A DNA stretch of 64,000 nucleotides from Halichondria panicea (taxonomy: Eukaryota; Porifera; Demospongiae; Suberitida; Halichondriidae). Made by a program: the position numbers and the translations under genes. The stretch lies in NCBI RefSeq assembly GCF_963675165.1, contig NC_087378.1, forward strand, positions 6,257,205-6,321,204. Direction: 5' to 3'. Position 1 is the stretch's first letter. Each line of letters starts with the position of its first letter. A model generated the notes under the pieces. The model did not search any database and had not been told where the DNA came from. It worked only from the letters and a program-made list of their open reading frames with translations. This document shows, piece by piece, positions 56,401-63,965 of the stretch.

Positions 56401-57766
56401 TCGCATTTCAATGCCAGGAAACCACACCCACCAAGAGCTTTGCATGTGAAATACCGGTGCGTGGGAGTTTCGACCAGTTTTAATTTTCGCGTTAACTGCT
56501 CTGCCCGCGAAAAATGCAAAATTTTGCACCTTACGAAAATGTCTCGCTATACGGTAGATGGATTCCAATAAATTACCCTCTGAAACTGATCTACTGGACT
56601 AGACTGGAGCTATTTCACTATGAGTATCACAATTATTAATACAAAATTTTTTTAGCAATAATAGCTATAGCACAATAATTATTCTGACTTCCAAAGAAGG
56701 TGATACTTAAGTGCACAAAGCATCCGAAAAAGAGACAATCTTTTTTACAAAGGACATACATTTGTAACTTCCTCAGGGCCCTTCATTTGGAGGTGCTACG
56801 GCACTGCTATTAATCAGTGTACCTACAGCTACTTTATAGCTACTACTCACACACAACACACCTCATTGAACAAGACGTCTTGTTTGACTTGTTGATGGAT
56901 GACCCTCTTCTCGAGAGGGGTCAAACTCTCCTGCCCCCCACGAGGAAATGGTGTACTCTCTCCATCATCCAGCTTCACAGTACCTACAGTACTGTATGCC
57001 ACAAACAAACAGTTTTAAGAGCTTTCGTTATTATTAGTATGCAGGGTTCTGCCCACACTGGTCGGCATCAAACATTGTAGCTCTTATAAGCGACCAGCAC
57101 TTACTCTCTGCGACCACTAGCTACAGTAACTCTACAGCTGTAGCTGTTCTGAGCATGCGCATTATTGTGCTGAGTCTGCAGTACCACTACTTACTCGGCA
57201 CGGATCACTACAAACATGTCTATTTAGTGCTAGATCTATAGTCTCAAAAGACTCAGAGCTAGAGAGTATAGTCCTACTTCCTATAGGATATGCCAAGATG
57301 GCAATAACTAGAAAGTGATTCCATGATGCAGTTGAACCAACAGCTTTTATAGTGATTCAATGTATTGCATGTTTTTGTCATTGAAAAATCGTTTAGTGTC
57401 TTTCTGGTGAAATTTCTCCTTAGAATTGCTCAGATTGACGCATAAATAGATCAACAATTTTCTCCCCAGACTCTAGCCACCACTTAACTAAACCTGGACA
57501 GAATCCCGAGTATGTCAGTACAGTACAGTACAGTACAGTACGTTGCCATCATGTTAGCTGGTGCCATCTGCGTCCAATAGCCACATAATTTACTATCAGA
57601 GTACGGAAAGCTTTTCATGATTTAACTTTGATGATGCGATGTGTGGTTAATAATGCATTTAGATCTACCTGGATGTCTTTCGTTTTTGTGCAGATGGGTT
57701 TTGGAGTTTTGCCTTCTTCTCTGATGAGCCTGCTGGCTTGTCACTTCTCTTTCTTTTGCCTGCCAT
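26435..57766 (-). CDS. PDCD11: Ribosome-biogenesis protein RRP5 (S1 repeats plus HAT repeats)
   Basis: Twenty-seven exons, right to left: 57766-57669, 56991-56862, 56245-56120, 55817-55647, 51853-51689, 51373-51077, 50812-50572, 50335-49364, 48996-48860, 48380-47897, 47744-47606, 47274-47142, ~46894-46813, ~46576-46455, ~46129-45913, ~45060-44969, 34175-33986, 33423-33234, 32961-32761, 32471-32358, 32043-31864, 29341-29128, 28829-28576, 28347-28179, 27973-27817, 27602-27437 and 26606-26435. Most phases were checked. The total is about 1870 residues (human PDCD11: 1871). The basic N-terminus ([20 protein letters not shown]) is followed by about ten S1 RNA-binding repeats such as [20 protein letters not shown] and [20 protein letters not shown]. 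Then come an acidic Ser/Glu linker (exon 22) and HAT repeats ending [20 protein letters not shown]5 works in the nucleolus in processing of 18S and 5.8S rRNA precursors. Introns contain other genes and mobile elements. Confidence 0.95.
29926..30000 (+). pseudogene. Relic of a short-chain collagen C-terminus
   Basis: This fragment matches the last ~70 bases of the collagen gene at 31188-31260: gcctatctt, cctatg, then acgcacagaaagaa and catgtgccgtgtgta, followed by a stop. The deduced end (AQKEPTCAV) parallels PQKELTCAV of the intact gene. Upstream sequence (29881-29925) is only weakly alignable. It lies 300 bp upstream of the intact gene, so a tandem copy once stood here. Confidence 0.65.
30306..31260 (+). 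CDS. Secreted short-chain collagen (C4-like), nested in an RRP5 intron
   Basis: Exon 1 (30306-30366) encodes a signal peptide ([20 protein letters not shown]); exon 2 is 30488-31260; total 277 residues. A short triple-helix segment of about 16 Gly-X-Y triplets ([16 protein letters not shown] onward) starts near residue 45. It is followed by a Cys-rich globular domain beginning [14 protein letters not shown] and containing [16 protein letters not shown] and CPTSW, and by a final pair of cysteines. This is the architecture annotated as short-chain collagen C4-like in sponges and some other invertebrates. It is probably a matrix or spongin-type structural protein. It lies antisense within the RRP5 intron between 29341 and 31864. 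Confidence 0.88.
34490..35950 (-). pseudogene. Broken LRAT/PLAAT-like copy A, split by a 770-bp element
   Basis: The 5' part (35950-35801) and the 3' part (35020-34490) together resemble the intact copy at 36201-36734. The shared [17 protein letters not shown] block is at about 35020-34950. At least two frameshifts are visible: one in the 5' part, where the WDVYKMKPS segment is in a different frame from the start, and one near the element junction. A third separates the [12 protein letters not shown] segment from the [14 protein letters not shown] segment. The inverted-repeat element at 35026-35795 interrupts it. It cannot encode the full protein. Confidence 0.75.
35026..35795. mobile_element. 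770-bp DNA element with perfect 31-bp terminal inverted repeats
   Basis: The termini 35026-35056 and 35765-35795 are exact reverse complements (beginning CCATAGATTGAAAAGGAAGG). They are flanked by the 5-bp target-site duplication TAAAC (35021-35025, 35796-35800). The interior open frame of 100 codons (35405-35707) has no family resemblance, so the element appears non-autonomous. It interrupts the broken LRAT/PLAAT-like copy A. Identical termini indicate recent movement. Confidence 0.9.
36201..36734 (-). CDS. Predicted tail-anchored LRAT/PLAAT-like protein, intact copy B
   Basis: A single-exon frame of 177 residues starts [10 protein letters not shown] His-rich segment ([14 protein letters not shown], about residues 50-63) is followed some 75 residues later by [15 protein letters not shown]. 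The protein ends with a hydrophobic helix ([19 protein letters not shown]) and basic SRNKKK. His first, then an Asn-Cys box and a C-terminal anchor, is the layout of LRAT/PLAAT (permuted NlpC/P60) lipid acyltransferases and phospholipases. The assignment rests on layout only; overall similarity is weak and an unrelated family is possible. It lies antisense to nothing (same strand as RRP5) in the 10.8-kb intron, beside broken copies at 34490-35950 and 44036-44405. The copia element inserted 43 bp upstream of its start codon, between the gene and any distal promoter. Confidence 0.6.
   Translation of the reverse strand: MSCSNCQCCAKGEAMEASKELKDKFIEHLRAKPYSQNTSWDVYKLKPSGMFKHHSLFFTPRSSPGDGFTAEIRVVNGQVIVCSYTYKSVQLSQFAYLGSVDRSIEDIADLAVNCAESFGKFNGTLNNCQNYTNLLSDRLGISTEWTDVGIVGVLGAAGAAVVGAGVAAVVYSRNKKK
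36777..36942 (-). repeat. 3' LTR of the copia element (166 bp)
   Basis: Matches 40933-41105 apart from a 7-bp indel and about three substitutions. A purine-rich tract (AAGTGGGAG on the minus strand, about 36943-36951) adjoins its inner edge, as expected of the polypurine primer site. Confidence 0.9.
36957..39877 (-). pseudogene. Copia pol region: protease end, integrase, reverse transcriptase, RNase H (frameshifted)
   Basis: Integrase lies at about 39650-38730: the zinc-binding [10 protein letters not shown] .. FCEGC block and the catalytic D-D-E region, including [11 protein letters not shown] and [13 protein letters not shown]. Reverse transcriptase spans about 38480-37700, with [20 protein letters not shown] and the active-site [12 protein letters not shown]. 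RNase H is at about 37400-36990 ([19 protein letters not shown]). The frame changes near 39660, 38750 and 38080, so no single polyprotein is encoded. Functions are those of a retrotransposon replicating through cytoplasmic particles. Confidence 0.9.
39884..40818 (-). pseudogene. Copia gag and protease start (interrupted)
   Basis: The start (40818) reads [20 protein letters not shown], the usual opening of copia Gag. The frame breaks near 40600 and again at a stop near 40280. Downstream, a CCHC zinc knuckle ([14 protein letters not shown]) and the aspartic protease motif [10 protein letters not shown] are intact at about 40160-39990. Confidence 0.85.
40919..40932 (-). other. Primer-binding site matching initiator tRNA-Met (internal)
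   Basis: Immediately inside the 5' LTR the minus strand reads GGTTATGGGCCCAG. This is complementary to the anticodon stem-loop of initiator tRNA-Met (CTGGGCCCATAACC), not to a tRNA 3' end. This is the half-tRNA priming known for Drosophila copia. The tRNA sequence was recalled, not searched. Confidence 0.75.
40933..41105 (-). repeat. 5' LTR of the copia element (173 bp)
   Basis: Direct repeat of 36777-36942, with a 7-bp insertion around aactaag. The outer edge is followed by the TTTAG duplication. Confidence 0.9.
41138..41289. mobile_element. 152-bp hairpin element with 25-bp perfect arms
   Basis: Arms 41138-41162 and 41265-41289 are exact reverse complements (gcacagaagtagacaacacc...). The hairpin is inserted in the left arm of the larger palindrome, between gaacactac and cagtctgcc; the right arm lacks it. 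Confidence 0.75.
42369..42786 (-). pseudogene. Decayed reading frame with HIRAN-like domain
   Basis: The frame from 42786 ([20 protein letters not shown]) shifts near 42550. After the shift the segment [20 protein letters not shown], then IAVQVFLDS and [13 protein letters not shown], resembles a HIRAN domain (basic/small residue, N-x-YD-x-xAI, then IGYv-R). HIRAN domains bind DNA ends in SWI/SNF-type helicases and also occur alone or in transposons. The frameshift and its position in an inverted-repeat element suggest an element-encoded pseudogene. Confidence 0.45.
43885..43960 (+). pseudogene. Start-region remnant of an LRAT/PLAAT-like copy
   Basis: The outer palindrome arm ends with an ATG on the plus strand followed after two codons by TAG. 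The 5' flank (gcaaactgaagtagcagtg) is the exact complement of that of the intact copy. Coding similarity ends almost at once. Confidence 0.5.
44036..44405 (-). pseudogene. Broken LRAT/PLAAT-like copy D
   Basis: Blocks align with the intact copy at 36290-36740: cacatccgtccactct, tgacagttgtt-like ctggcagttgtttagcatac, gccaaacgattcag, and a catcactgct start block at about 44400. Many indels, and a (TCA)n run at 44292-44318, destroy the frame. Confidence 0.6.
44292..44318. repeat. (TCA)n microsatellite
   Basis: Nine uninterrupted tca units lie inside the broken gene copy D. Confidence 0.9.
45436..45804. mobile_element. 369-bp MITE with CAGGGCTGCAT ends, containing another MITE
   Basis: The left end is CAGGGCTGCATCCAGGATTT and the right end, read inward, CAGGGCTGCATTGAGGGGGG. 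Exact 5-bp target duplication GAGTA at 45431-45435 and 45805-45809. Non-coding. A TACYGTAT element lies inside it. Confidence 0.8.
45519..45727. mobile_element. MITE, TACYGTAT family, copy 3 (nested)
   Basis: The left end is TACCGTATAGCGGGTAAGTT and the right end finishes TTACCCGCCATACGGTA. Inserted in the CAGGGCTGCAT element, so it is the younger of the two. Confidence 0.8.
49239..49307. repeat. AT-rich simple repeat (tataattata)n
   Basis: Irregular repeats of tataatta with palindromic character in an RRP5 intron; no further content seen. Confidence 0.85.
50995..51021. repeat. (TA)n microsatellite
   Basis: An uninterrupted TA run of about 13 units in the RRP5 intron after exon 6. Confidence 0.9.
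52146..55191 (+). CDS. Golgi carbohydrate sulfotransferase, nested in an RRP5 intron
   Basis: Four exons: 52146-52276, 53409-53490, 53644-53787 and 54433-55191, in frame, 371 residues. The start MILRRRRKM is followed by [12 protein letters not shown], a type II signal anchor. The PAPS 5'-phosphosulfate loop is split across an intron and reads CAPPKTGCTHLK. The 3'-phosphate motif is [15 protein letters not shown]. [11 protein letters not shown] and RVRYDYYG follow, as in the CHST8-14 (HNK-1/chondroitin/dermatan) group. The enzyme should transfer sulfate from PAPS to glycans in the Golgi; the exact substrate cannot be read. The second exon acceptor (AG at 53407-53408) was chosen to keep the frame and is the least certain edge. 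The gene runs antisense within the intron between 51853 and 55647. Confidence 0.87.
52590..53240 (-). repeat. Dispersed repeat family A, copy 3 (inverted)
   Basis: This copy is the reverse of copies 1 and 2: it opens gcctcggtgcgcatgcgcaa and tatacggtagtgtg, then ctataggcttctagt and cttggaatgccattgcagcc. It finishes with aaccgaggtgccaaagc and tctcactcttgcagct. It occupies the first intron of the sulfotransferase gene. Confidence 0.6.
54116..54327. mobile_element. MITE, TACYGTAT family, copy 4
   Basis: The left end is TACTGTATTACTAGAATGTT and the right end, read inward, TACCGTATTACTAGAATGTT. Only one base differs over 20, so it is a young copy. It lies in the third intron of the sulfotransferase gene. 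Confidence 0.8.
56332..56556. mobile_element. MITE, TACYGTAT family, copy 5
   Basis: The left end is TACCATATAGGCAAATTTTC and the right end finishes TCTCGCTATACGGTA. The interior holds gttcgtgg and gcgaaaa blocks in inverted arrangement. It lies in an RRP5 intron between exons 2 and 3. Confidence 0.7.
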
Positions 57767-59391
57767 TGCCACACAAGGAGAACAGAGATTCCAAGTGCTG
57801 TTTGTTGCCACGTGGTTGTGCCACGAGGTTGCTGGATATTTTCAGTAAACCCTGCACAGTCCGTGAACTAAGTTCAGGGTCAAAGTCCAAGAGACCGCTG
57901 ACGCAGCACAATGGAGTCCTCTGTCAAGCGATCTTTGCCAAAAGACAGGATGACATGATTCATGATTGGGCCTGGAGGAGTCCTAGAGTTACTGTACTAG
58001 TACTGAGTCGAGTAGCTAGATTCTATACATGCAGTGTATGCAAAAGTGAACAACTTCAAACCTAATTGCAAGTGAGGATCTTCATAGATCTAGTCTAGCA
58101 TAGAATGTACTCATGGCACTGTAACAGTAGAGTAGAAGAAGGTATTATGAGACGGAACCAATTATGAGACAGCTGTTTAAAACAGGAGTGCTTCAGCTAT
58201 TCTGTTTGCATTTAATAGCACTACCACTCTAGTATTTTTCCAACAGAAATTTGGAGTTGTACGCTTGTGTTGACAAAGATACCACAATAGTTTGTTTAAG
58301 TACAGAATTTAATTGGTTTTAAGTGACCAAATTTAAGTGGGTGCCAAATGTTTTGTAGTAAAATTCATAGGTATCTGTTAAAACAGGAGTAACTGTTTTT
58401 ATAGGCAGAAAATAATCACTATATTATTATATCAGAAAGTTCCACATTATGTTATAACAGCCAATTAGCGTTAAAATTAATTAATTGCAATGGTGTCTCA
58501 TAATACCCCCCCCTGTCTCATAATACCCGAATCACTTTGAACACTAAATGCTAGCATTAGCTGCGAACAAAGCACTGTCACTAATTTATTTTTGCTTGCA
58601 TGCAAGCCTATTGACCATAGTAGTTAGTGAACAGGCTATCTCCCTCAAGATTACTGCAAGACAGGGGAGTCAGAAACATTTAGAGGTCTCATAATACCCC
58701 CTTGTACTCTACTGTACTGATCTAGATATTGATATGATTTTACCTTAGCAGATATAGTAGGGACTTGCAATACCGTAGAATCTACTGCCTACTGTTCGAT
58801 GTATTGCAATAGTGGGTACCACCTTGAGCTAACTTAGAAGCTGCTGTCCCAACCTTTACATAGAGGTCTCGACGATACTATGTGACTCCTGCTGACATGA
58901 TATTCATGATAGGTTCACTGTATCACTCCCAGTGTGTGTGGTGACATTCAACCTTTTCTCCATAGCCAATCTTTGCACCAAAAACCCATTTTACAGACAT
59001 TCCCACTTGTTCCTTAACTCCTGTGCTTAGAACTTTGGCATGCTACTGTACTTTTATTGTCTATATGACTAAATACTGTTAAACCTCTATGCAATTCTAA
59101 GTTCTAAGCCATCTCCTTAGGTGCAGTCTTTTATATGCCTTATAAGGGAACGTCATTATCTTGTGTCGTTCCCTTTGTGGTGCATGTCTAGACTACGTAT
59201 ACATGTAGTGGTTACCACTGTTGACATGTACTAGGATTTGCCATGTATGTCTGGATACTGTAACTTTAGGCAACAGTGGTGACGACTCACTTGTAGTATA
59301 CATTTGCCTAAATCTCCCCTTCTCTTATCACACCACCTAAAAACATGTCACAATAATTATCATTATGTGTTCTCTTTCTTTCCTATAAAGT
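57767..59391. other. Divergent intergenic region, RRP5 / AKAP-like gene
   Basis: This contains the RRP5 promoter and dispersed repeat B. A 145-codon open frame on + (57628-58065) overlaps RRP5 exon 1 in antisense and looks like chance. No further gene was recognised. Confidence 0.5.
58160..58700 (+). repeat. Dispersed repeat family B, copy 2
   Basis: Shares ordered blocks with 22256-22800 (see that copy). This copy has no MITE inside. It includes repeated gtctcataatacccc motifs at about 58494, 58515 and 58687. Confidence 0.55.
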
Positions 59392-62209
59392 ATGGACCAC
59401 ACACAAGCTGAGGAGATACTGAGTTTGCCCAAAGATGCAGCTGTTCTTGGGACAACAGAACCGTCTGCATTCATACTCTCTCTACGAGACAAGAGTGAAT
59501 TCTCAAAGCTCCATCCAGCTGGCTATCATTGCATACCTCACATTGGTGAGTGTGTTTCAACTGCAGACATTTTAGGCTACTACTAGATTCTGCTACCAAA
59601 GTTGGCTTCAATTTTAGCTAACCACAAGTTCTTGGTTGGTTTTAGCTCCAACAAAAGGCAACTAAAACAAGTGTTTAGCATTCTACTGGCTTGACATTCC
59701 AAATATATATTTTAGTAGATTCAAGTTGAAAATGTGCAAAGTGGTATGAATGAGTATGGCACTATTATTTTCTCCTCTTGTTTTGTGCAGGTACCTATGG
59801 CCAATACTACACTCTCTCCTTCCCAATGGTACTGGTGTCTCTGCCTGCCACTCCAAGGTAACCTTTGTACCTGTAGAGAACTTGTTTACAGTACTTACCC
59901 TAGCTATTGGGGAAGACAAGCAGTGACCCCATGTAACTGATGTAACTAAGGGCACCCAAGTCAATCACATGCTGTATGTGGAAACTTCTTATTCACCTGA
60001 CTTTACATGTATTAAAGAGGGTGACCTGTTTGTACGGTGGCCATAATGGACTGACTTTACAATCAATTGTGTGACTGCTTCTGTCTTTTTTTGTAACTGT
60101 AAAATTGGTCATTGCCTTAATGGGTTACCTAGTAACACAAAAGCATTTTAAGATGATTTTTTTTTTCAGCCAAGCTTATGCAAGCATGCATATCCCTTTG
60201 GGGAGCAATGACTTCAAGAGGGGTAGAAGTGATTGCTTGTTTTAACACACTATTTGTTGTGTACTGGCTGGTTTAGGTAGGCAGACACAGACGGTACTTT
60301 TCAATCAATCCCATTTACTAGCATGTGTTAGATCAAAGCTACTCCACTCCATGCAGGTACCTACGATGTCTACCAAATGAAGTATTAAATTCTCTGGATC
60401 TCGAACAGTACTCATCGAATCAAACTCACTTCAACCTCATGGCTTCACCACCCACCACCCTTCTGGATAAACCACACCCTTATATCCCGACGTCACAAAC
60501 TGATGACACCCAGTTGCAATATGTAGCTCGTAACGTAGTTTGGAATGCTCTGGTCAGTGCCTACCATCGAGTTTTACACGGCACTAAACAAATGGAAGAT
60601 ATGACAGTGCAGATGGAGGCAATGTCGTTTGATATGAGTGACACTCTGAAGCCTGATTGGACGATTCCCAAGCAGGGAAGCTCGGTAGTCAGTCTAGAAA
60701 GCAAGGGTTATGTAAATGCTTCTTCAGATTTGAGGAAAGTTGCATTCGCTGATCGGACAGGAGTTGTGTATATTAACGAAGATTACGAAGAGGAATTGAA
60801 GATAGTTGCCAAGAAGCTGGTCAACAAAGCGTTACACCTTGCCTACAAAACCGTGGAATCCCTCTATCGAAGAAGCAGTATCGAATATCTCATAGCTAGC
60901 ACCAAACGAATGAAGATATCACACTCGCCCTCCCCACCTCCCCCGACTGTGTTTGAAGATCCCAATGCCGATAGTAATGGCCAACCAAAACCTCTGCATA
61001 GGAGCCGAAACAGAAGAAGTCCCTCGCCAGATACTCTTCTCAGAAAACTGGGAGCTAAACGCCAGAGAAGTGGCTCTCACGATATTGCGATGCTAAGTGA
61101 TCAACATCGGACAAAGAAACTGCTTGTTAGTGGAAAGTCTCAGGTCGACTCTGACCCCAGACATATCCTGAGGGTGCGGCCTGGAACTGAACCGCCTCCT
61201 GTTTCTCAGCTTGCCAATATAGCTTTCAGTGTGAGTCAAATGTCCATTGCTGAAGAATCGGACGAGGAATCAGACGAGGAAAGTTACACGATACTCGAGG
61301 CAGTACAGAGAACCCCAGAGCAAAGTGAACTGCACAATCCAAGTTCCGCTGTACCAGTTTATCATATGTACCCCCCACGACCACCCCCTGCAGCTGAGCA
61401 AGGTATTTCGTCCATCGTCGTGTCACCTGATTCCATCCTAGACATGGATTTATTCGTTATCGTCCATTCGTACCCACCCCCCAGTCAATGTCAGAAGTTT
61501 CTCTGTGTGAACACGGATGAGGTCAACCTGGTTTACCATTGCTGGCTATATAAGGACAGTCCTTTCGCTTCCAATCACACGCTCAATCGTAAAGTGCAGA
61601 TGGGTGTGTTCTGTCCGCAGGGGGTGGAGCAAGTGCACCTTAACCTTCAGGATGCTGGAGTGCCATTTGACTTCCTGGATGAGAGGTAAGTGTGATCTTA
61701 GAGTGACGCTACTTAAAAACACTAGTTACAATGTACATTGTTGGTTACGTATTACACATGTACTGGGCTTTTTTCAAGTACATAATTATTATGTTATGTA
61801 TAGTTAAACCATTCTTGGCCTCGGAGGTTTACGTCCATAAATTCTGATGTGGTATAATATAATGGAGCATTTGTAACCAATACCCACTCACCCCCACCCC
61901 CCCCACACACACACACACACACACAGGACGGTGTGTATACATAACTGCTGTTTTTCCCCCGAGAATGCTCAACTCCAACTAGCGACCTTAAACAATCAAA
62001 CCCTCTTCCATTCGTTCTTCTCAGTGGCCAGACACGGATCGAGGAAGGTGGTGGCATATCACGTCGTCCCCGGCAACACACTGGTAGAGCAGTTGGTTAG
62101 AAGTAGCATTCAAGATTGTTGTAATTTGAGACAGTTGTTGCTATCATTAGCAAACTCATTCCCAGCTCTAGGTGAAAAACTGGCCAGTCTTATCCTTCCT
62201 ATGTTCTAG
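59392..62209 (+). CDS. Putative A-kinase anchoring protein with two PKA-docking helices; no known family
   Basis: Four exons: 59392-59545, 59791-59857, 60357-61685 and 61927-62209, in frame, 610 residues. Two segments, QLQYVARNVVWNALVSAYHR (60511-60570, about residue 126) and ELKIVAKKLVNKALHLAYKT (60793-60852, about residue 219), share the pattern [IV]A-x-x-[LV]V-x-x-AL-x-x-AY. This is the hydrophobic spacing of helices that bind the PKA regulatory-subunit dimerization domain, as in the AKAP-IS peptide. Between and after them come SPSPPPP and RNRRSPSPD stretches (disordered, phosphorylatable) and an acidic EESDEESDEES run. The C-terminal ~190 residues (from LDLFVIVHSYPPP) look folded and contain several cysteines, but no family was recognised. 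There is no signal peptide or membrane helix. It converges on the gene at 62474. Confidence 0.75.
61903..61926. repeat. (CA)n microsatellite at a splice acceptor
   Basis: The CA run ends in the acceptor cacacag of the last exon of the AKAP-like gene. Confidence 0.9.
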
Positions 62210-62473
62210 GTATAAAAATTTTTAAAAATTGGCTGGCCAAATATTTTTGTTGCTTTAATCAAAAATTGTTTTTCTTGATATATCGATATATGGAGTGTTT
62301 GTGTAATTTGTACCGAACAATACATTCATGTTCTCGACAATCGTAAGAATTATTATCAACATTAATTTTAATATGTGGTTGTACATCAAAATTAATTGTG
62401 CAAAAAATAGAGGATAACTAATAGCTACAAAATTACAGCCTTACATCTATACACACAACTATGAAATCACAGT

Positions 62474-63735
62474 TTATCCTTTGCATGCTGCATTCCCTGC
62501 TCCTATGTAGACATGATATATGTCTGTCTTCTTGACATTTCCTTTAGTGTCTGTGGCAGTCACAAAGTAGTCAATCAGTGTATCCTTCAGCCCTGTTATC
62601 TGTGAGGGGGGTGAGATGACCACAGTTAATTTGTACCGCGTTTCTAGCTTGTTAGCATTAATTTGCACTGTTGGCTGATGAAAGAAAAGGAAATGTTTGT
62701 GGTTAGCGGTTATCACAAGAGTAGATAATCTCGGAACAATCAAAGTCAGCCCAAAATATTTTACCAAGCTAGATCTACTTCTTATAAGCCATGGGGCTAT
62801 ATTATAGGGTAAACAGTTGGTCAGTTGGTCTGCTTGTGTTTTTCCTATATAGGCTCAGATCCCACTTAGCGATTAGGCAATGAAATGTAGGTGGCACAGT
62901 AAGTGCATAAATTACCCCAGTAGCCAATTACCTCAGTGATAAGCACATGCCAAGTTTTAAGTCTGACGAATTTGAGGCATTTGAAACAGACATACTATGT
63001 ATGCGTCATAATTATTATGTAATACAATTGCAACTCTTACCTTGATCCAGAACTCATTAGCGATGATGGTAGGGAGGCAATCCTTTTTTGTGCTGTTACA
63101 GCTCAAGTCAATGCTGGCATTGTACACATTTCCCTGTGGCACGTGGAACACATTTCAGGGATGGCAACTATACACTGATATGACAAGATGGCTACCTTTG
63201 GGAAAACTCTCTCATTCATCTTCATCGTAGTCCAGTCTGTCACTTGGGTTAGGTCTGTATTAGGGAAATTTGTTGCACAATAATGCTGGAAATGTACCCA
63301 GACGTCCCAGAGGAAAGTTCGTCATGTTAACCACATATGCCCCCAGGGCCTGGCCTAGCTAAATGAGGTGGTCTACCCCAACAAATCAAATAGCAAATTC
63401 TGAGCATTGTAAAGACTACTGTACATGTTCAACAATGTGTAGTAGGTTTCTTAGTTGTATAGTCAACTAGGGAGTGTAGTGTCACTAATTAATTGACCGA
63501 GGCGCAGCCAATATCGTGGTTTTTCTAGAAAAAGACACTGCAATACCAATACATGATGAGCTGAGCAAACACAGTCCTTACTGCGCCAATATATACCATG
63601 TGACTGACCTGACTTGTACACTTCATTTGAGTTATCTTGTAAAGGGTTGATACCATCCATGTCTTTGCGATAGTTGAACACGACTGACGATATACCAGAC
63701 ACGTCGTAAGCAAAGGTCCACACGTGGAAGTCACT
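62474..63735 (-). CDS. 3' part of an extracellular-looking gene, cut by the window edge
   Basis: Four exons are visible, right to left: about 63735-63611, 63255-63195, 63135-63045 and 62675-62474. They encode HVWTFAYDVSGISSVVFNYR then KDMDGINPL; LTQVTDWTTMKMNERVFPK; GNVYNASIDLSCNSTKK with LPTIIANEFWIKV; and a last exon with GLKDTLIDYFVTATDTKGNV and a Cys-containing end. The alternation of hydrophobic strands (VDYFVTATDxxGNV) resembles an Ig/fibronectin-like or carbohydrate-binding beta-sandwich of secreted enzymes. No family can be named. Exon edges are approximate and the 5' end lies beyond 64000. Confidence 0.6.
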
Positions 63736-63880
63736 GTAATATCATGGCCGGAGATACCGTGCATGTAGGATAATTATAATGCTAATTACCTCTGAGACAA
63801 AGATTATAATTATGCAGGATATAGCTATAGTACTGTAGAATTGAATAACATTCATCATGCATTGGGTGATGGCCATTATA

Positions 63881-63965
63881 CAGAGGTGGCCTTTATACAG
63901 AGGTGGCCATTATACAAAGGTGGCCATTATACAGAGGTGGCCTTTATACAGAGGTGGCCTTTTTG
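63881..63965. repeat. 17-bp minisatellite, five units
   Basis: Units of cagaggtggcc(t/a)ttata run from 63881; the third and later units vary at one or two bases. A partial unit precedes (gatggccattata). Located near the right edge, probably in an intron of the cut gene. Confidence 0.9.

Noticed and set aside
57628..58065. 145-codon open frame on + near the RRP5 start
   Set aside because: It runs antisense over RRP5 exon 1, has no family resemblance and biased composition; chance is enough to explain it.
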